Assembly: GCA_963763085.1 (NCBI GenBank)
Contig: CAVXNB010000008.1
Span: 186,001 to 250,000, forward strand
Origin: CAVXNB01 sp963763085
GTDB lineage: Bacteria; Actinomycetota; Acidimicrobiia; Acidimicrobiales; Bog-793
Length of the DNA stretch: 64,000 nt
Direction of reading: 5' to 3'
The notes under the pieces are model-generated. The model saw nothing but the letters and a program-made list of their open reading frames with translations, was not told the DNA's origin and made no database searches. This document shows positions 17,661-25,230 of the stretch, piece by piece; position 1 is the first letter of the stretch; each line of letters opens with the position of its first letter. Made by a program: the position numbers and the translations under genes.

Positions 17661-17671
17661 CCGCGGGATGA
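17502..17671 (+). repeat. Cassette left end with perfect tRNA-Ala 3' fragment
   Basis: Bases 17502-17548 are identical over 47 bp to the 3' part of tRNA-Ala (21284-21330), reaching through the anticodon. They are followed by about 120 bp that match the left end at 7389-7500, ending in three CGCGGGATGA units. This is an attachment-type duplication: the old tRNA 3' end was displaced to the left when an element entered the tRNA gene. Confidence 0.85.
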
Positions 17672-17698
17672 GGCGTCGGTCTACGGTGACTGGTAGAG

Positions 17699-17737
17699 TG
17701 ACGGACAAGACGATACGACGATGCGTCTGGTCCGTCA
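17699..17737 (+). promoter_or_regulatory. Operator of the RES toxin-antitoxin operon
   Basis: A 39-bp interrupted palindrome: TGACGGAC-a-AGACG-N11-CGTCT-g-GTCCGTCA, perfect in both arm pairs. It ends 13 bases before the antitoxin ATG and next to its ribosome site, the place where an antitoxin complex would repress its operon. Inferred from position. Confidence 0.6.
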
Positions 17738-17750
17738 TTGAGGAGGAGAC

Positions 17751-18356
17751 ATGGCGACACAGCCCACTGGCAGGGTGGTCGGTCTAGTCGTCACTGAGGG
17801 GGACTTAGACGAACGAGAGATCGAGGCGATGCTGGCGCCCACCGGAACGCACGTCGTATTCATCTCCGCGATGTTCTCGCGCTTCAACGAGGTCGTGGAT
17901 GTGCTTGCCCCGATGGCGGTGCCGTCTCCCGCCTGGCTCGAGCAGGCGCGGCGAAATGCCGACGAACGTCGTCGGTTCCTTGACGAGTTCGGAGCCCTTG
18001 ACTCCGAGGGAGTCGCCGCGCTGGCGAGGTCGAAGTCAGCCAACCGGCGGTCGCTTGCGCAGCGCTGGCGCAGCGAGGGAAGGATTTTCGGGGTCGAGGT
18101 GCAAGGCAAGTTCGTTTACCCTGGCTTTCAGTTCGATCCAGAGACCGGGCAGCCGAAGCCGAGCATCGGGCGCGTGCTCGAATCGCTCCCGAGGACTCTG
18201 CGGGAGGGTGGCTGGCAGCTGGCCCTTTGGTGGGACAACGCCGTCGACGCTCTCGGGCTTCGCCGGCCGGTCGACGTCGTGGATAAGGATCCAGAGGCAG
18301 TCGTGTTGGCTGCCCGAGCCGAAGCTACAGATTGGGAACAGGCGGGCACCGGCTAG
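17751..18356 (+). CDS. Antitoxin of a RES-type toxin-antitoxin pair
   Basis: A 201-residue protein with a strong ribosome site (GAGGAGGAG). The C-terminal half (GRIFGVEVQGKFVYPGFQFD, then WQLALWWDNAVDALGLRRPV and VDKDPEAVVLAARAEA) matches the Xre/MbcA/ParS C-terminal domain that caps RES toxins. The middle helices LDSEGVAALARSKSANRRSL are the probable DNA-binding part. The N-terminal 60 residues are an extra piece I do not recognise. The toxin gene begins at the very next base after the stop. It is cargo of the second small cassette. Confidence 0.72.
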   Translation: MATQPTGRVVGLVVTEGDLDEREIEAMLAPTGTHVVFISAMFSRFNEVVDVLAPMAVPSPAWLEQARRNADERRRFLDEFGALDSEGVAALARSKSANRRSLAQRWRSEGRIFGVEVQGKFVYPGFQFDPETGQPKPSIGRVLESLPRTLREGGWQLALWWDNAVDALGLRRPVDVVDKDPEAVVLAARAEATDWEQAGTG

Positions 18357-19028
18357 GTGGCACCTGCGTTGCCACCAGCTCGCAGAGCACTGGCCCATGC
18401 GGCACAGGTCGATCGCTGGCCAGCCGGTCGTTTCATCTCACGGGCTCACCCGCACGACTTCGGGTCGGTCCAGTTCGACACGCGCTCCGGCGCCGACTCT
18501 CGCTTCTCCACCATTTACCACAAGGGGGCCGTGCTGCCGGTCCTCTACGGTGGCGAAGACAATGTGGCGGTCGCGTCCGAAACGATCTTCCACACTGTCG
18601 ATTTGCCGACCTCGACCACTCGACCGCGGCGCGTGTTTCTCCTCAAGTTTCTGAGCTGGCAATGGTCCACGATAGAGACACGACGAGAGCTCCGGCTGGT
18701 ACGGCTCGACGACGACGGCCTCGCACAGATCGGGTCGAGCCGAGAGGACCTGATCGAGGGAGCACGTGCGACGTACGCATTCACGAGGCAGCGGGGGGAG
18801 GCGATCGCGGCCGCTGTCGGTCGCGCGGACGGCATGTGGTGGTACTCACGGCAGGCGCCCGACCGATGGGCGGTCGTGCTCTTCCAGAAGGTGCCTGGGC
18901 GGTCGGGGGGTCTGCGGCCTGGCGATCTGGTCGGTGTGGGCCCTGCCCTGCCTTTCGCCCTGCCAATGGGAACCGAGCAACTGGACGAGGTCGCTCTCCG
19001 CTTCGATACGACCGTTGTGAGGCCTTGA
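18357..19028 (+). CDS. RES domain toxin
   Basis: A 223-residue RES protein with a GTG start directly after the antitoxin TAG. Typical elements are the early Arg and the loop RFSTIYHKGAVLPVLYGGED, the AVASETIFHTV strand and helix that carries the conserved Glu, and the late YSRQAPDRWAVVLFQ. RES toxins break down NAD+ (by phosphorolysis in MbcT) and starve the cell. The antitoxin-toxin order agrees with the family. Spread outside this family is not excluded, because the similarity is judged by eye. Confidence 0.72.
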   Translation: MAPALPPARRALAHAAQVDRWPAGRFISRAHPHDFGSVQFDTRSGADSRFSTIYHKGAVLPVLYGGEDNVAVASETIFHTVDLPTSTTRPRRVFLLKFLSWQWSTIETRRELRLVRLDDDGLAQIGSSREDLIEGARATYAFTRQRGEAIAAAVGRADGMWWYSRQAPDRWAVVLFQKVPGRSGGLRPGDLVGVGPALPFALPMGTEQLDEVALRFDTTVVRP

Positions 19029-19131
19029 CAGACGAGCTGACCCTGAGTTCCAACCCGCGCCCCCGGGCTCTCGCTGCTGGGCCTGGCGGACGGGCCGGCG
19101 CCTACCGTCTAGCTACAGCAGTAGTAGGGAC

Positions 19132-20271
19132 TCAACCGACGTAGGGGGCCAATCGAGGGCTGATCGGCAGGGTGCGGGGCAACGGTTGGCTCGCGGAGAA
19201 TAAACGCTTGCGCCGGCGCATCAGGTCTTCGCCGTCACGATTCCAATCAAAGCTCTTGCGGCCAAGAACCCGTTGCAGCACCTCACTGGCACGAGTCGGA
19301 TCGCGCTCAGCCATCCGCCGGAACGGAGCGGGCGAGACGGTGTCGTCGTCAAGGTAGCGACGAACACGACGGTGGCAGCGACGTTGATCAGGCGCCGCCG
19401 GTTCAGTGAAGGCACGCTCGAACTCGTCGAATCCCCCGTAGAAGCCCAGCCCGTCTATCTCCTCATAGATCAGGGCCACGGAGCCGGAGTTCACAAGCTC
19501 AGGAGGAAAGTTGTACTCGACAACGGGCCGGCTAGCGCCAGCAACCTGCTGCTCGACCTGAAGCTTGGAAAGTACTTCGTCTCGGCAGAAGACTGCGAAC
19601 TCCCTCATGCGGACGACGAGCCCTGTGCCCGGCATGACCACCATGTCGGTCCCGAAGAACCGCACGAAGCGCTCGCGGTCCTTGCGCTGCAACTCCCAGC
19701 CCTGCTCCAGCTTCGAAGGGTTCCGAAAGACAGCTTCGGGATGAGCCATCGCGAACTGCGCCGCCGTCGCGTACGCAACGTCACTCTGATCGCGACCGAT
19801 CGGGCGCATTACACCGCTCACCATCCAGTCGCCGCAAAGAGGCACCAGGCGGGCGAGCAAAAACGAGCCCGGAGCGAGCCCTCGGAACACACTGCGACCC
19901 ATGTTCGAGCGCACCCGGTAACTCAAGTCATCGACCAGGTTCTTGACGATCAGGAGGTCGCCCTCGCCACGCTCGACTTCGAACATGCCCTCCACCGCGT
20001 CTCTCCATCCGAGCAGCATTTCGCGCTCCGGTGGCAGAAGGTCGGCCCGAGCCGCAACGAACCGCTCCACGATCGTTTGACCGCCGCGCAATCGGTGCTG
20101 CAGCACGAAATAGTCGAGCACATCGATTAGTTGACCCTCCGAAAGGTCACTCGACGTATACCTGGTCAACACCTGGCGGAACGCTTGGGCATACGTCGGC
20201 CGCTGCGAGAATTCGACCAACTCGGCCTTTAGTTCACCGCTTCGTTCCAGGAGATCGACTGTCACCGTCAC
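19132..20271 (-). CDS. Conserved hypothetical protein
   Basis: A 379-residue soluble protein with no signal peptide or membrane segment. Features seen are QAFRQVLTRYTSSDLSEGQL, LPPEREMLLGWRDAVEGMFE and NLVDDLSYRVRSNMGRSVFR, followed by a probable beta barrel; the C-terminus is very Arg-rich (RRCHRRVRRYLDDD; MRRRKRLF). I cannot assign a function. It lies opposite in direction to its neighbours inside the second cassette, between the RES pair and the SWIM gene, so it has its own promoter. It is carried as cargo; a role in defence or in element upkeep is open. Confidence 0.6.
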   Translation of the reverse strand: MTVTVDLLERSGELKAELVEFSQRPTYAQAFRQVLTRYTSSDLSEGQLIDVLDYFVLQHRLRGGQTIVERFVAARADLLPPEREMLLGWRDAVEGMFEVERGEGDLLIVKNLVDDLSYRVRSNMGRSVFRGLAPGSFLLARLVPLCGDWMVSGVMRPIGRDQSDVAYATAAQFAMAHPEAVFRNPSKLEQGWELQRKDRERFVRFFGTDMVVMPGTGLVVRMREFAVFCRDEVLSKLQVEQQVAGASRPVVEYNFPPELVNSGSVALIYEEIDGLGFYGGFDEFERAFTEPAAPDQRRCHRRVRRYLDDDTVSPAPFRRMAERDPTRASEVLQRVLGRKSFDWNRDGEDLMRRRKRLFSASQPLPRTLPISPRLAPYVG

Positions 20272-20388
20272 GTGTCCACCCGTGCTGTCGCCTCACGCGT
20301 TGGCATTTAAGCTGATGGTATTGCTCGGGTCGTCCGGAGCGGCGGATGCTCCGCCGGAGGCGGAGGGCGAGGGCATACGATCGCCGCG

Positions 20389-21006
20389 ATGACCATCCCG
20401 GAGTCAACCCGCCGGAGCCTCACCCAGCGACTCAACCACCGGCGATTGGAGCGGTGGCCAGCCCTCTCGGCGCTCGAGATCACGTTCCGGGCGAACTTCG
20501 CCTATGTCAAGGGCGTCAACCGCGACGGTGCGTTTCCCCTTTTCCGTTTGCAGTACGCGGTATCGGCCAGCCGCTGGGGCTTCGCCCTCTATCTCGCGAG
20601 CAGCGAGAGCTACGAGAGGGCGGTGCTGCCAACCGGACTCCTCGCCGGCACGCCGGAAGATGCCCTCGACTGCGCATGCCTGCTCTACGTCGAAGACGAC
20701 GGACCGCGGGGCGACCATGATCGTGAGTATGCACGGGCACCCCCGTTTAGCACGACCCAGTTGGCGCGCTTGTTCGAGCCAGCCTCTCTAGATCGAGGAC
20801 TTGCCCTCGCCGGAACGATCAACGACCTTTACGAGGACGAGTGGAGCATTGTTGGCACCGTCACGGAGGGGAGCCGGAGCTTCCTGGCAATGGTGCACCA
20901 CGGCAACGGGCCACTCTCGACGGAGTGCGACTGCCCCGATGGCCGCGGTGGTAGCTGCTGCGACCACGCGGCGGCTGTCGGGCAGTGTTACCTCGACAGT
21001 CGATAA
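20389..21006 (+). CDS. SWIM zinc-finger protein with unknown N-terminal domain
   Basis: A 205-residue protein in two parts. Residues 1-105 (LEITFRANFAYVKGVNRDGA, then LPTGLLAGTPEDALDCACLL) form an uncharacterised domain found alone in actinobacteria. Residues 130-205 end in CDCPDGRGGSCCDHAAAV, the CxC-xn-CxH pattern of SWIM zinc fingers, which bind DNA or protein partners. The gene lies just inside the right end of the second cassette. Whether the two parts form a natural fusion or a join made by recombination is not clear. Confidence 0.65.
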   Translation: MTIPESTRRSLTQRLNHRRLERWPALSALEITFRANFAYVKGVNRDGAFPLFRLQYAVSASRWGFALYLASSESYERAVLPTGLLAGTPEDALDCACLLYVEDDGPRGDHDREYARAPPFSTTQLARLFEPASLDRGLALAGTINDLYEDEWSIVGTVTEGSRSFLAMVHHGNGPLSTECDCPDGRGGSCCDHAAAVGQCYLDSR

Positions 21007-21212
21007 AGGCGCGTAAGCCCTACGACATCTGGTCGTACTCCATTAAGTGCCAGCGCGGCAGGGCAGCGTCACCCGTATGCGAGTACCACGTTCCGCCTCG
21101 AGATCAACAGTCGCAACGCGACAGAGGGTTTGTGACCCAAGCCCAATACCAGGGACATCACCTTCTGGCGAGTCGACATTCACGGCGAGATCTTGGGCTG
21201 ACTTCGCTGGTG

Positions 21213-21290
21213 CCGCGGGATGATGACACCAAGACTGCCAACAGAGTTAGCCCAAATATGGCTATCTACCTGGACTTGTCTGAGTGGAGG
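21213..21290 (+). repeat. Cassette right end, copy 2, joined to tRNA-Ala
   Basis: One CGCGGGATGA unit, TGACACC, then ATCTACCTGGA and AGTGGAG, which runs straight into the tRNA-Ala 3' end at 21285. The same blocks in the same order and spacing occur at 10221-10286. Together with the left end at 17502 it defines an element of about 3.7 kb. Confidence 0.7.
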
Positions 21291-21357
21291 TGAGCGGACT
21301 CGAACCGCCGACTTCCACGTTGCGAACGTGGCGCTCTACCAGCTGAGCTACACCCCC
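21285..21357 (-). tRNA. tRNA-Ala (CGC)
   Basis: A 73-base cloverleaf without encoded CCA. The acceptor stem has the G3:U70 pair that identifies alanine tRNAs. The anticodon stem CCACG/CGTGG encloses TTCGCAA, so the anticodon is CGC. The T arm contains GGTTCGAGTCC. It is the integration target of the array to its left; the 3' part of the gene (21285-21330) is duplicated at 17502 and, degraded, at 7343. Confidence 0.95.
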
Positions 21358-21459
21358 GGGAAACACAGCCGGGCCCGGACCATCGGTACTGGCATCCCGC
21401 GACGTCCGGTCGAGGCTCAGGTTAGCGGAGCAGCGCCGAGCGGCTGAACCGCCCACGCA

Positions 21460-22042
21460 TCAGCGACCGCCGGCGGCACTCTCGTCGTAGTCGCCCTCGA
21501 AGGCCTCGTCGAGAAGGTCGTGGTCCACGCCCGCACTCCACCGTTCCTGCATTTCCACGACCTTCATCTCACGCTCCGCCGCGCGCCTGTGGAAGTGGAT
21601 GAGCAGGGCCAGGTAGCCAGCCGTTATCCCGAAGGCCAGCAGTGAAGCGTCCCAGAGGACTCGCAGGCCTGGGATCGCTCCCAGCAGAAAGAAACCGACC
21701 ACTGCGCCAACAAGGACGCACAGCACCCGGCGACGCCGCGCAGCTCGAGATGGACCCCGAGACACGCTCGACGGCGTTCGGCCGAGTGCCGGTGCCGGTG
21801 TCGGTGTCGGTGTCCGGTGTGCTCCGAGTCTCGCTTCGTGACATCGAGACCATGGAGAAGGCCATCTCGGGATGGGTCGCATTGGCCGCCAGCCGCGGGT
21901 AGGCGCGCCGCAAACTGCCGAGCTGGCGGTGAAACGAGTCGACCGATGTTGCGAGCCTGCGCTCGGAGAGCTTGCGGAGCAGCATCGGGGTCAGTGCAAC
22001 CACCCAGATGACTGCCAGCACAGCTATGACCACAAGGCTCAC
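21460..22042 (-). CDS. sepX: SepX/GlpR-like divisome protein, frame break near 21750
   Basis: The first frame from 22042 gives an N-terminal membrane helix (SLVVIAVLAVIWVVALTPML) and FHRQLGSLRRAYPRL. The second frame, ending at 21460, gives RRRRVLCVLVGAVVGFFLLG and a second membrane segment LLAFGITAGYLALLIHFHRR, then AEREMKVVEM. Joined by one base change they form the membrane protein SepX/GlpR that helps position FtsZ in actinobacteria. The moaC and moeA neighbours are the usual context of this gene. An essential-type gene broken in this way points to a sequence error. Confidence 0.7.
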
Positions 22043-22075
22043 GCTCCCAGAACCACCGTTGCGTTGCGGGAAACC

Positions 22076-22600
22076 CTAATCAAGGGTCTCGGCCGATCGG
22101 TGGATGTCGCCGTCAGAAGAGGCAGCGGTCCGGCGCCAGACGCCCGATCGGCCTCCCGTCTTCTCCCAGAGGCAGAGCTCTTCCACAACCATGCTGCGGT
22201 CGGCCGACTTGCACATGTCGTAGATCGTGAGCGCTGCGACGGCGCAGGCCGTAAGCGCTTCCATCTCGACACCGGTGCGGTCGACGGCCTCGACCTGCGT
22301 CTCGACTTCGACGAAGTCGTCGCCGATTGTGAAGTTCAGGTAGACCGAACCCACAAGCAGCGGGTGGCAGAGCGGGATGAGGTCTGCCGTCCGCTTCGCC
22401 CCTTGTATTCCGGCGATGCGCGCCGCCCCGAGCACGTCGCCTTTGTTGATCGCGTTGCTCGCAATCTTGACCGTCGTCTCGGGAAGCATTCTGACCTTGC
22501 ACCGGGCCAAGGCTCGGCGGTGCGTCGCCTCCTTCGGGGTGACGTCCACCATTCGTGCTCGGCCGAGCGGGTCGACATGCGTCAGTCCTCGCTCCGACAT
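22076..22600 (-). CDS. moaC: Cyclic pyranopterin monophosphate synthase MoaC
   Basis: A 174-residue MoaC, converting 3',8-cyclo-GTP to cyclic pyranopterin monophosphate in molybdenum cofactor synthesis. Signature stretches: KGDVLGAARIAGIQGAKRTA, LIPLCHPL with the catalytic His, and TGVEMEALTACAVAALTIYD followed by MCKS. The length is slightly above the usual 160 because of a Ser/Arg-rich tail. It lies between sepX and moeA on the same strand. Confidence 0.95.
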   Translation of the reverse strand: MSERGLTHVDPLGRARMVDVTPKEATHRRALARCKVRMLPETTVKIASNAINKGDVLGAARIAGIQGAKRTADLIPLCHPLLVGSVYLNFTIGDDFVEVETQVEAVDRTGVEMEALTACAVAALTIYDMCKSADRSMVVEELCLWEKTGGRSGVWRRTAASSDGDIHRSAETLD

Positions 22601-22654
22601 CCGCGGCAGTCTACGTGGTGAGCCGTTCGCGTGCCTCTGACATGCCCGATCGCC

Positions 22655-23924
22655 TCACTCGAGCGACCCGGTGAGCAGAATCTGCAGCTCTCCGCCGGCG
22701 GCCACGCCGGCACCGTCTGGGACCAGGGCCAAGGCGTTGGCAGCTGCCATGGCCGCGAGCTGGTGCGATGCCTGGCCACCCGCTGAGCGGACGACGATCC
22801 GACCGTCCGGACCCATCGCGGCGACCACCCGTAAAAGATGCAGCTTTCCGTCCGGCCGGCGGTCGAAGTCCTCGACGGCGAGCGCCGGGAGGCGGCGGGG
22901 GAGTGGCGAGCGATGGCCGGCGAGCTTCCTCAGCGCCGGCAGGGCGACCACCTGGTAGCTGACCATCGACGAGACAGGGTTGCCCGGCAAGCCGAAAATC
23001 GGCACGGCCCGCCCCTCGGGCGTCATCACGACGGCGAACGACAGCGGCTTCGCCGGTTTGATCGCGACTTTGAAGTGGTGGATCTGCGCCGCCGGTCTCG
23101 CCGACCAGCTTCTCGAGGGCGATCTTCACGTAGTCGTATTCGCCCATGCTCACCCCGCCCGAGGTGAGCAGCGCGTCGCACGTCCCGACTCCGTCCCGCA
23201 GTGCTCCGGCGATCGCCTCCTCGTCGTCGCGGCGGGCGCCGAGATTGACTCCTGCGAAGCCGTCCCGTTGCAACGACGCCAGGAGGCCCTGGCGGTTGGA
23301 GTCACGGATCTGTCCCAACTCGAGTGGCGTTCCCGGGCCGACGAGCTCGTCTCCGGTCGAAAGGACGCCGACCCTCGGTCTCGGGTGGACGGCGAACTGC
23401 GCGGCGTCGACGCTGACGAGCAGGCCGACATCGGCGGGACCGATCGTGATGCCGCCGGCGAGGGCCAGATCTCCGCGATGAAGGTCGCTCCCGGCTGGAC
23501 GGACGTAGGCACCAGCGGAGACCGGTTCGAGGATTCGGACCATGTCGGGCGAAGAGCCCGCTTCGGTCCGCTCGACGATGATGATCGCGTCGGCGCCGGG
23601 AGGTACGGGTGCCCCCGTCATGATCTGGATCGCCGTTCCCGGCTCCACAGCCCGCTCCGGTGCGGCCCCGGCAGCCAGGACTCCGATGACCGAGAGCTCC
23701 ACAGGCGCGCCGGCGGTGTCCTCGCTTCGAACTGCGTAGCCGTCCATCGCGGTGTTGGCGAAGGGGGGCAGGTCCTCCGCAGCACGCACGTCCTCCGCCA
23801 GGACGAGGCCGAATGCGCTGTCCGGGTCGACCGCGATCGGGTCGAGCGGCGCGCACGCTGCGAGCACGATCCGCTGCACCTCCTCGAGGGGGACCAGCTG
23901 CTCGAGGTTCTCTTGGTCCATCAC
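22655..23924 (-). CDS. moeA: Molybdopterin molybdotransferase MoeA, frame break near 23080
   Basis: MoeA inserts molybdate into adenylylated molybdopterin. The first frame from 23924 has PLDPIAVDPDSAFGLVLAED, the motif PPFANTAMDGYAV, AIQIMTGAPVPPGADAIIIV, then RVGVLSTGDELV and TSGGVSMGEYDYVKIALEKL. The rest lies in another frame: PIFGLPGNPVSSMVSYQVVA and the C-terminal domain ending at 22655. One base near 23070-23100 would restore about 420 residues, the normal size. It stands opposite the FmdB gene, with the CIRCE-like element between them. Confidence 0.88.
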
Positions 23925-24008
23925 GTCCTCCCCGGATCACTCGTACCGCCACGATAGGTGTCGGCCCGCGCCGGATCTGGCGGGTTGTTGCCCGGCGAGC
24001 CCCTATAC

Positions 24009-24035
24009 TTGGCACTCGTGAAGTGAGAGTGCCAA
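24009..24035 (+). promoter_or_regulatory. CIRCE-like HrcA operator
   Basis: TTGGCACTC-N9-GAGTGCCAA is a perfect 9-9-9 inverted repeat and matches the CIRCE consensus TTAGCACTC-N9-GAGTGCTAA with one change per arm. It lies 54 bases before the fmdB-type ATG and 84 bases before moeA, with a TATACT hexamer touching its left arm (24004-24009). HrcA binding would block that promoter. Confidence 0.75.
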
Positions 24036-24089
24036 TGCCGCCGGTCAGCTGGGTGGCGAGGCCGCGTCTTAGACAGAAGGGACCGGCGG

Positions 24090-24476
24090 ATGCCGACCTA
24101 CGAGTATTCATGCAAATCGTGCGGCGAGCATCTCGAGGTAGTTCAGTCGTTCAAGGATGACGCCCTCACCGAGTGCCCCAACTGCGGAGGCGACCTGCGC
24201 AAGGTGTTCGGGAGCATCGGAATCGTGTTCAAGGGAAGCGGTTTCTATAAGAACGACAGCCGCGCGGGGCATGGTTCCTCCAAGCCGGCGGCTGCAGAGT
24301 CGGGTGGCGGGTCCGATACCGCGGCAGCCGCCTCGGGCGGTGACTCCAAGCCGGCGGCGGCCGAGAGCACGACCGCGGCCAAGCCGGACGCATCCCCGGC
24401 TCCGGCGGCGGCGCCCGCAGCTGCGCCACCGCGTGCCGACAAGCCCAGCAAGTCGAGCGCCGCCGCAGCATCTTGA
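24090..24476 (+). CDS. FmdB family zinc-ribbon protein
   Basis: A 128-residue protein. Residues 1-42 are the FmdB zinc ribbon: PTYEYSCKSCGEHLEVVQSF and then CPNCGG, four Cys in two CxxC pairs. GIVFKGSGFYKND follows, as in most members. The last 70 residues are a low-complexity Ala/Ser/Pro/Lys tail. The family was named after a formamidase/amidase gene cluster and its role in most bacteria is unknown. Its upstream region carries a CIRCE-like operator, suggesting heat-shock control. Confidence 0.9.
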   Translation: MPTYEYSCKSCGEHLEVVQSFKDDALTECPNCGGDLRKVFGSIGIVFKGSGFYKNDSRAGHGSSKPAAAESGGGSDTAAAASGGDSKPAAAESTTAAKPDASPAPAAAPAAAPPRADKPSKSSAAAAS

Positions 24477-24495
24477 GCTTTCGCCGCCGTTGCTG

Positions 24496-25230
24496 TCAGC
24501 GGCGGTACCGAGCCGTCGAGGGCACGACGCGTGGCCGGAAGGCCCGAGCGCCGTCGAAGTGATGACCCACGATCTGACCGTCTCGAAGTGAGCAGAGAAA
24601 CGACGGTCCGTCGATGAAATCGTCCACCTCCACATAGGCCGATCCGATGGCGTCCGGGACGTGGGCGTCGGACCCCGCCCCGCCCGGCAGTCCGAGTCGG
24701 GTGGCAGCACGGGCGGCTTGCTCGTTCAGGTGCTCCAGTGACGTCTTGCCGTTGCGCACTTCGACGGCGTCGATCAAACCCTGCTCGGCGAGGTCCTCGA
24801 AGACCGACTCCTCGAGACGGTGGCGAAGCGGGTCGAACGGGTGTGGCACGTAGACGAGGCCGCCCTGATCCCGGATCGCCATCGCCGTGTCGCGGGCGGA
24901 TCGGAGTCCCGGCGGGATCCGCTGCGAGAGGAACAGCCCGATCAACTCGCCGGAAGGCGTCCGTTGCTCCTGTCCGACCACGACCCGGCAGCCGAGCGAA
25001 TCGCGCAAGGCGAGCGCACCCTCGACGGTCGAATGGTCGGTGATGCAGACGACGTCGAGGCCGGCCGCAGCGACGGCTTCGGCGAGCTCGTCAGGTGTCG
25101 TCGTCGAGTCGCCGGACCACATCGTGTGCAGGTGGCAATCGACCCGGAGCCTGCCAGGTTGGCGGGGTGCGGCAAGGTGCGGGTGGCGCTCGACGGCGCC
25201 GCGCGACGAGCTCGGGCTCTGGTCCGTCAC
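24496..25230 (-). CDS. PHP domain metal-dependent phosphoesterase
   Basis: A 244-residue PHP protein from a GTG at 25230 that overlaps the stop of tldE (GTGA). Metal ligands of the fold are seen in RVDCHLHTMWSGDSTTTPDE (HxH), DVVCITDHSTVEGAL, VVGQE, VYVPHPFDPLRH and GSDAHVPDAIG. Such proteins hydrolyse phosphoesters, for example in TrpH-like 3',5'-nucleotide bisphosphate breakdown. The longer frame upstream of the GTG is the shadow of tldE and is not used. It is the last gene of the AIM24-tldD-tldE operon. Confidence 0.9.
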   Translation of the reverse strand: MTDQSPSSSRGAVERHPHLAAPRQPGRLRVDCHLHTMWSGDSTTTPDELAEAVAAAGLDVVCITDHSTVEGALALRDSLGCRVVVGQEQRTPSGELIGLFLSQRIPPGLRSARDTAMAIRDQGGLVYVPHPFDPLRHRLEESVFEDLAEQGLIDAVEVRNGKTSLEHLNEQAARAATRLGLPGGAGSDAHVPDAIGSAYVEVDDFIDGPSFLCSLRDGQIVGHHFDGARAFRPRVVPSTARYRR

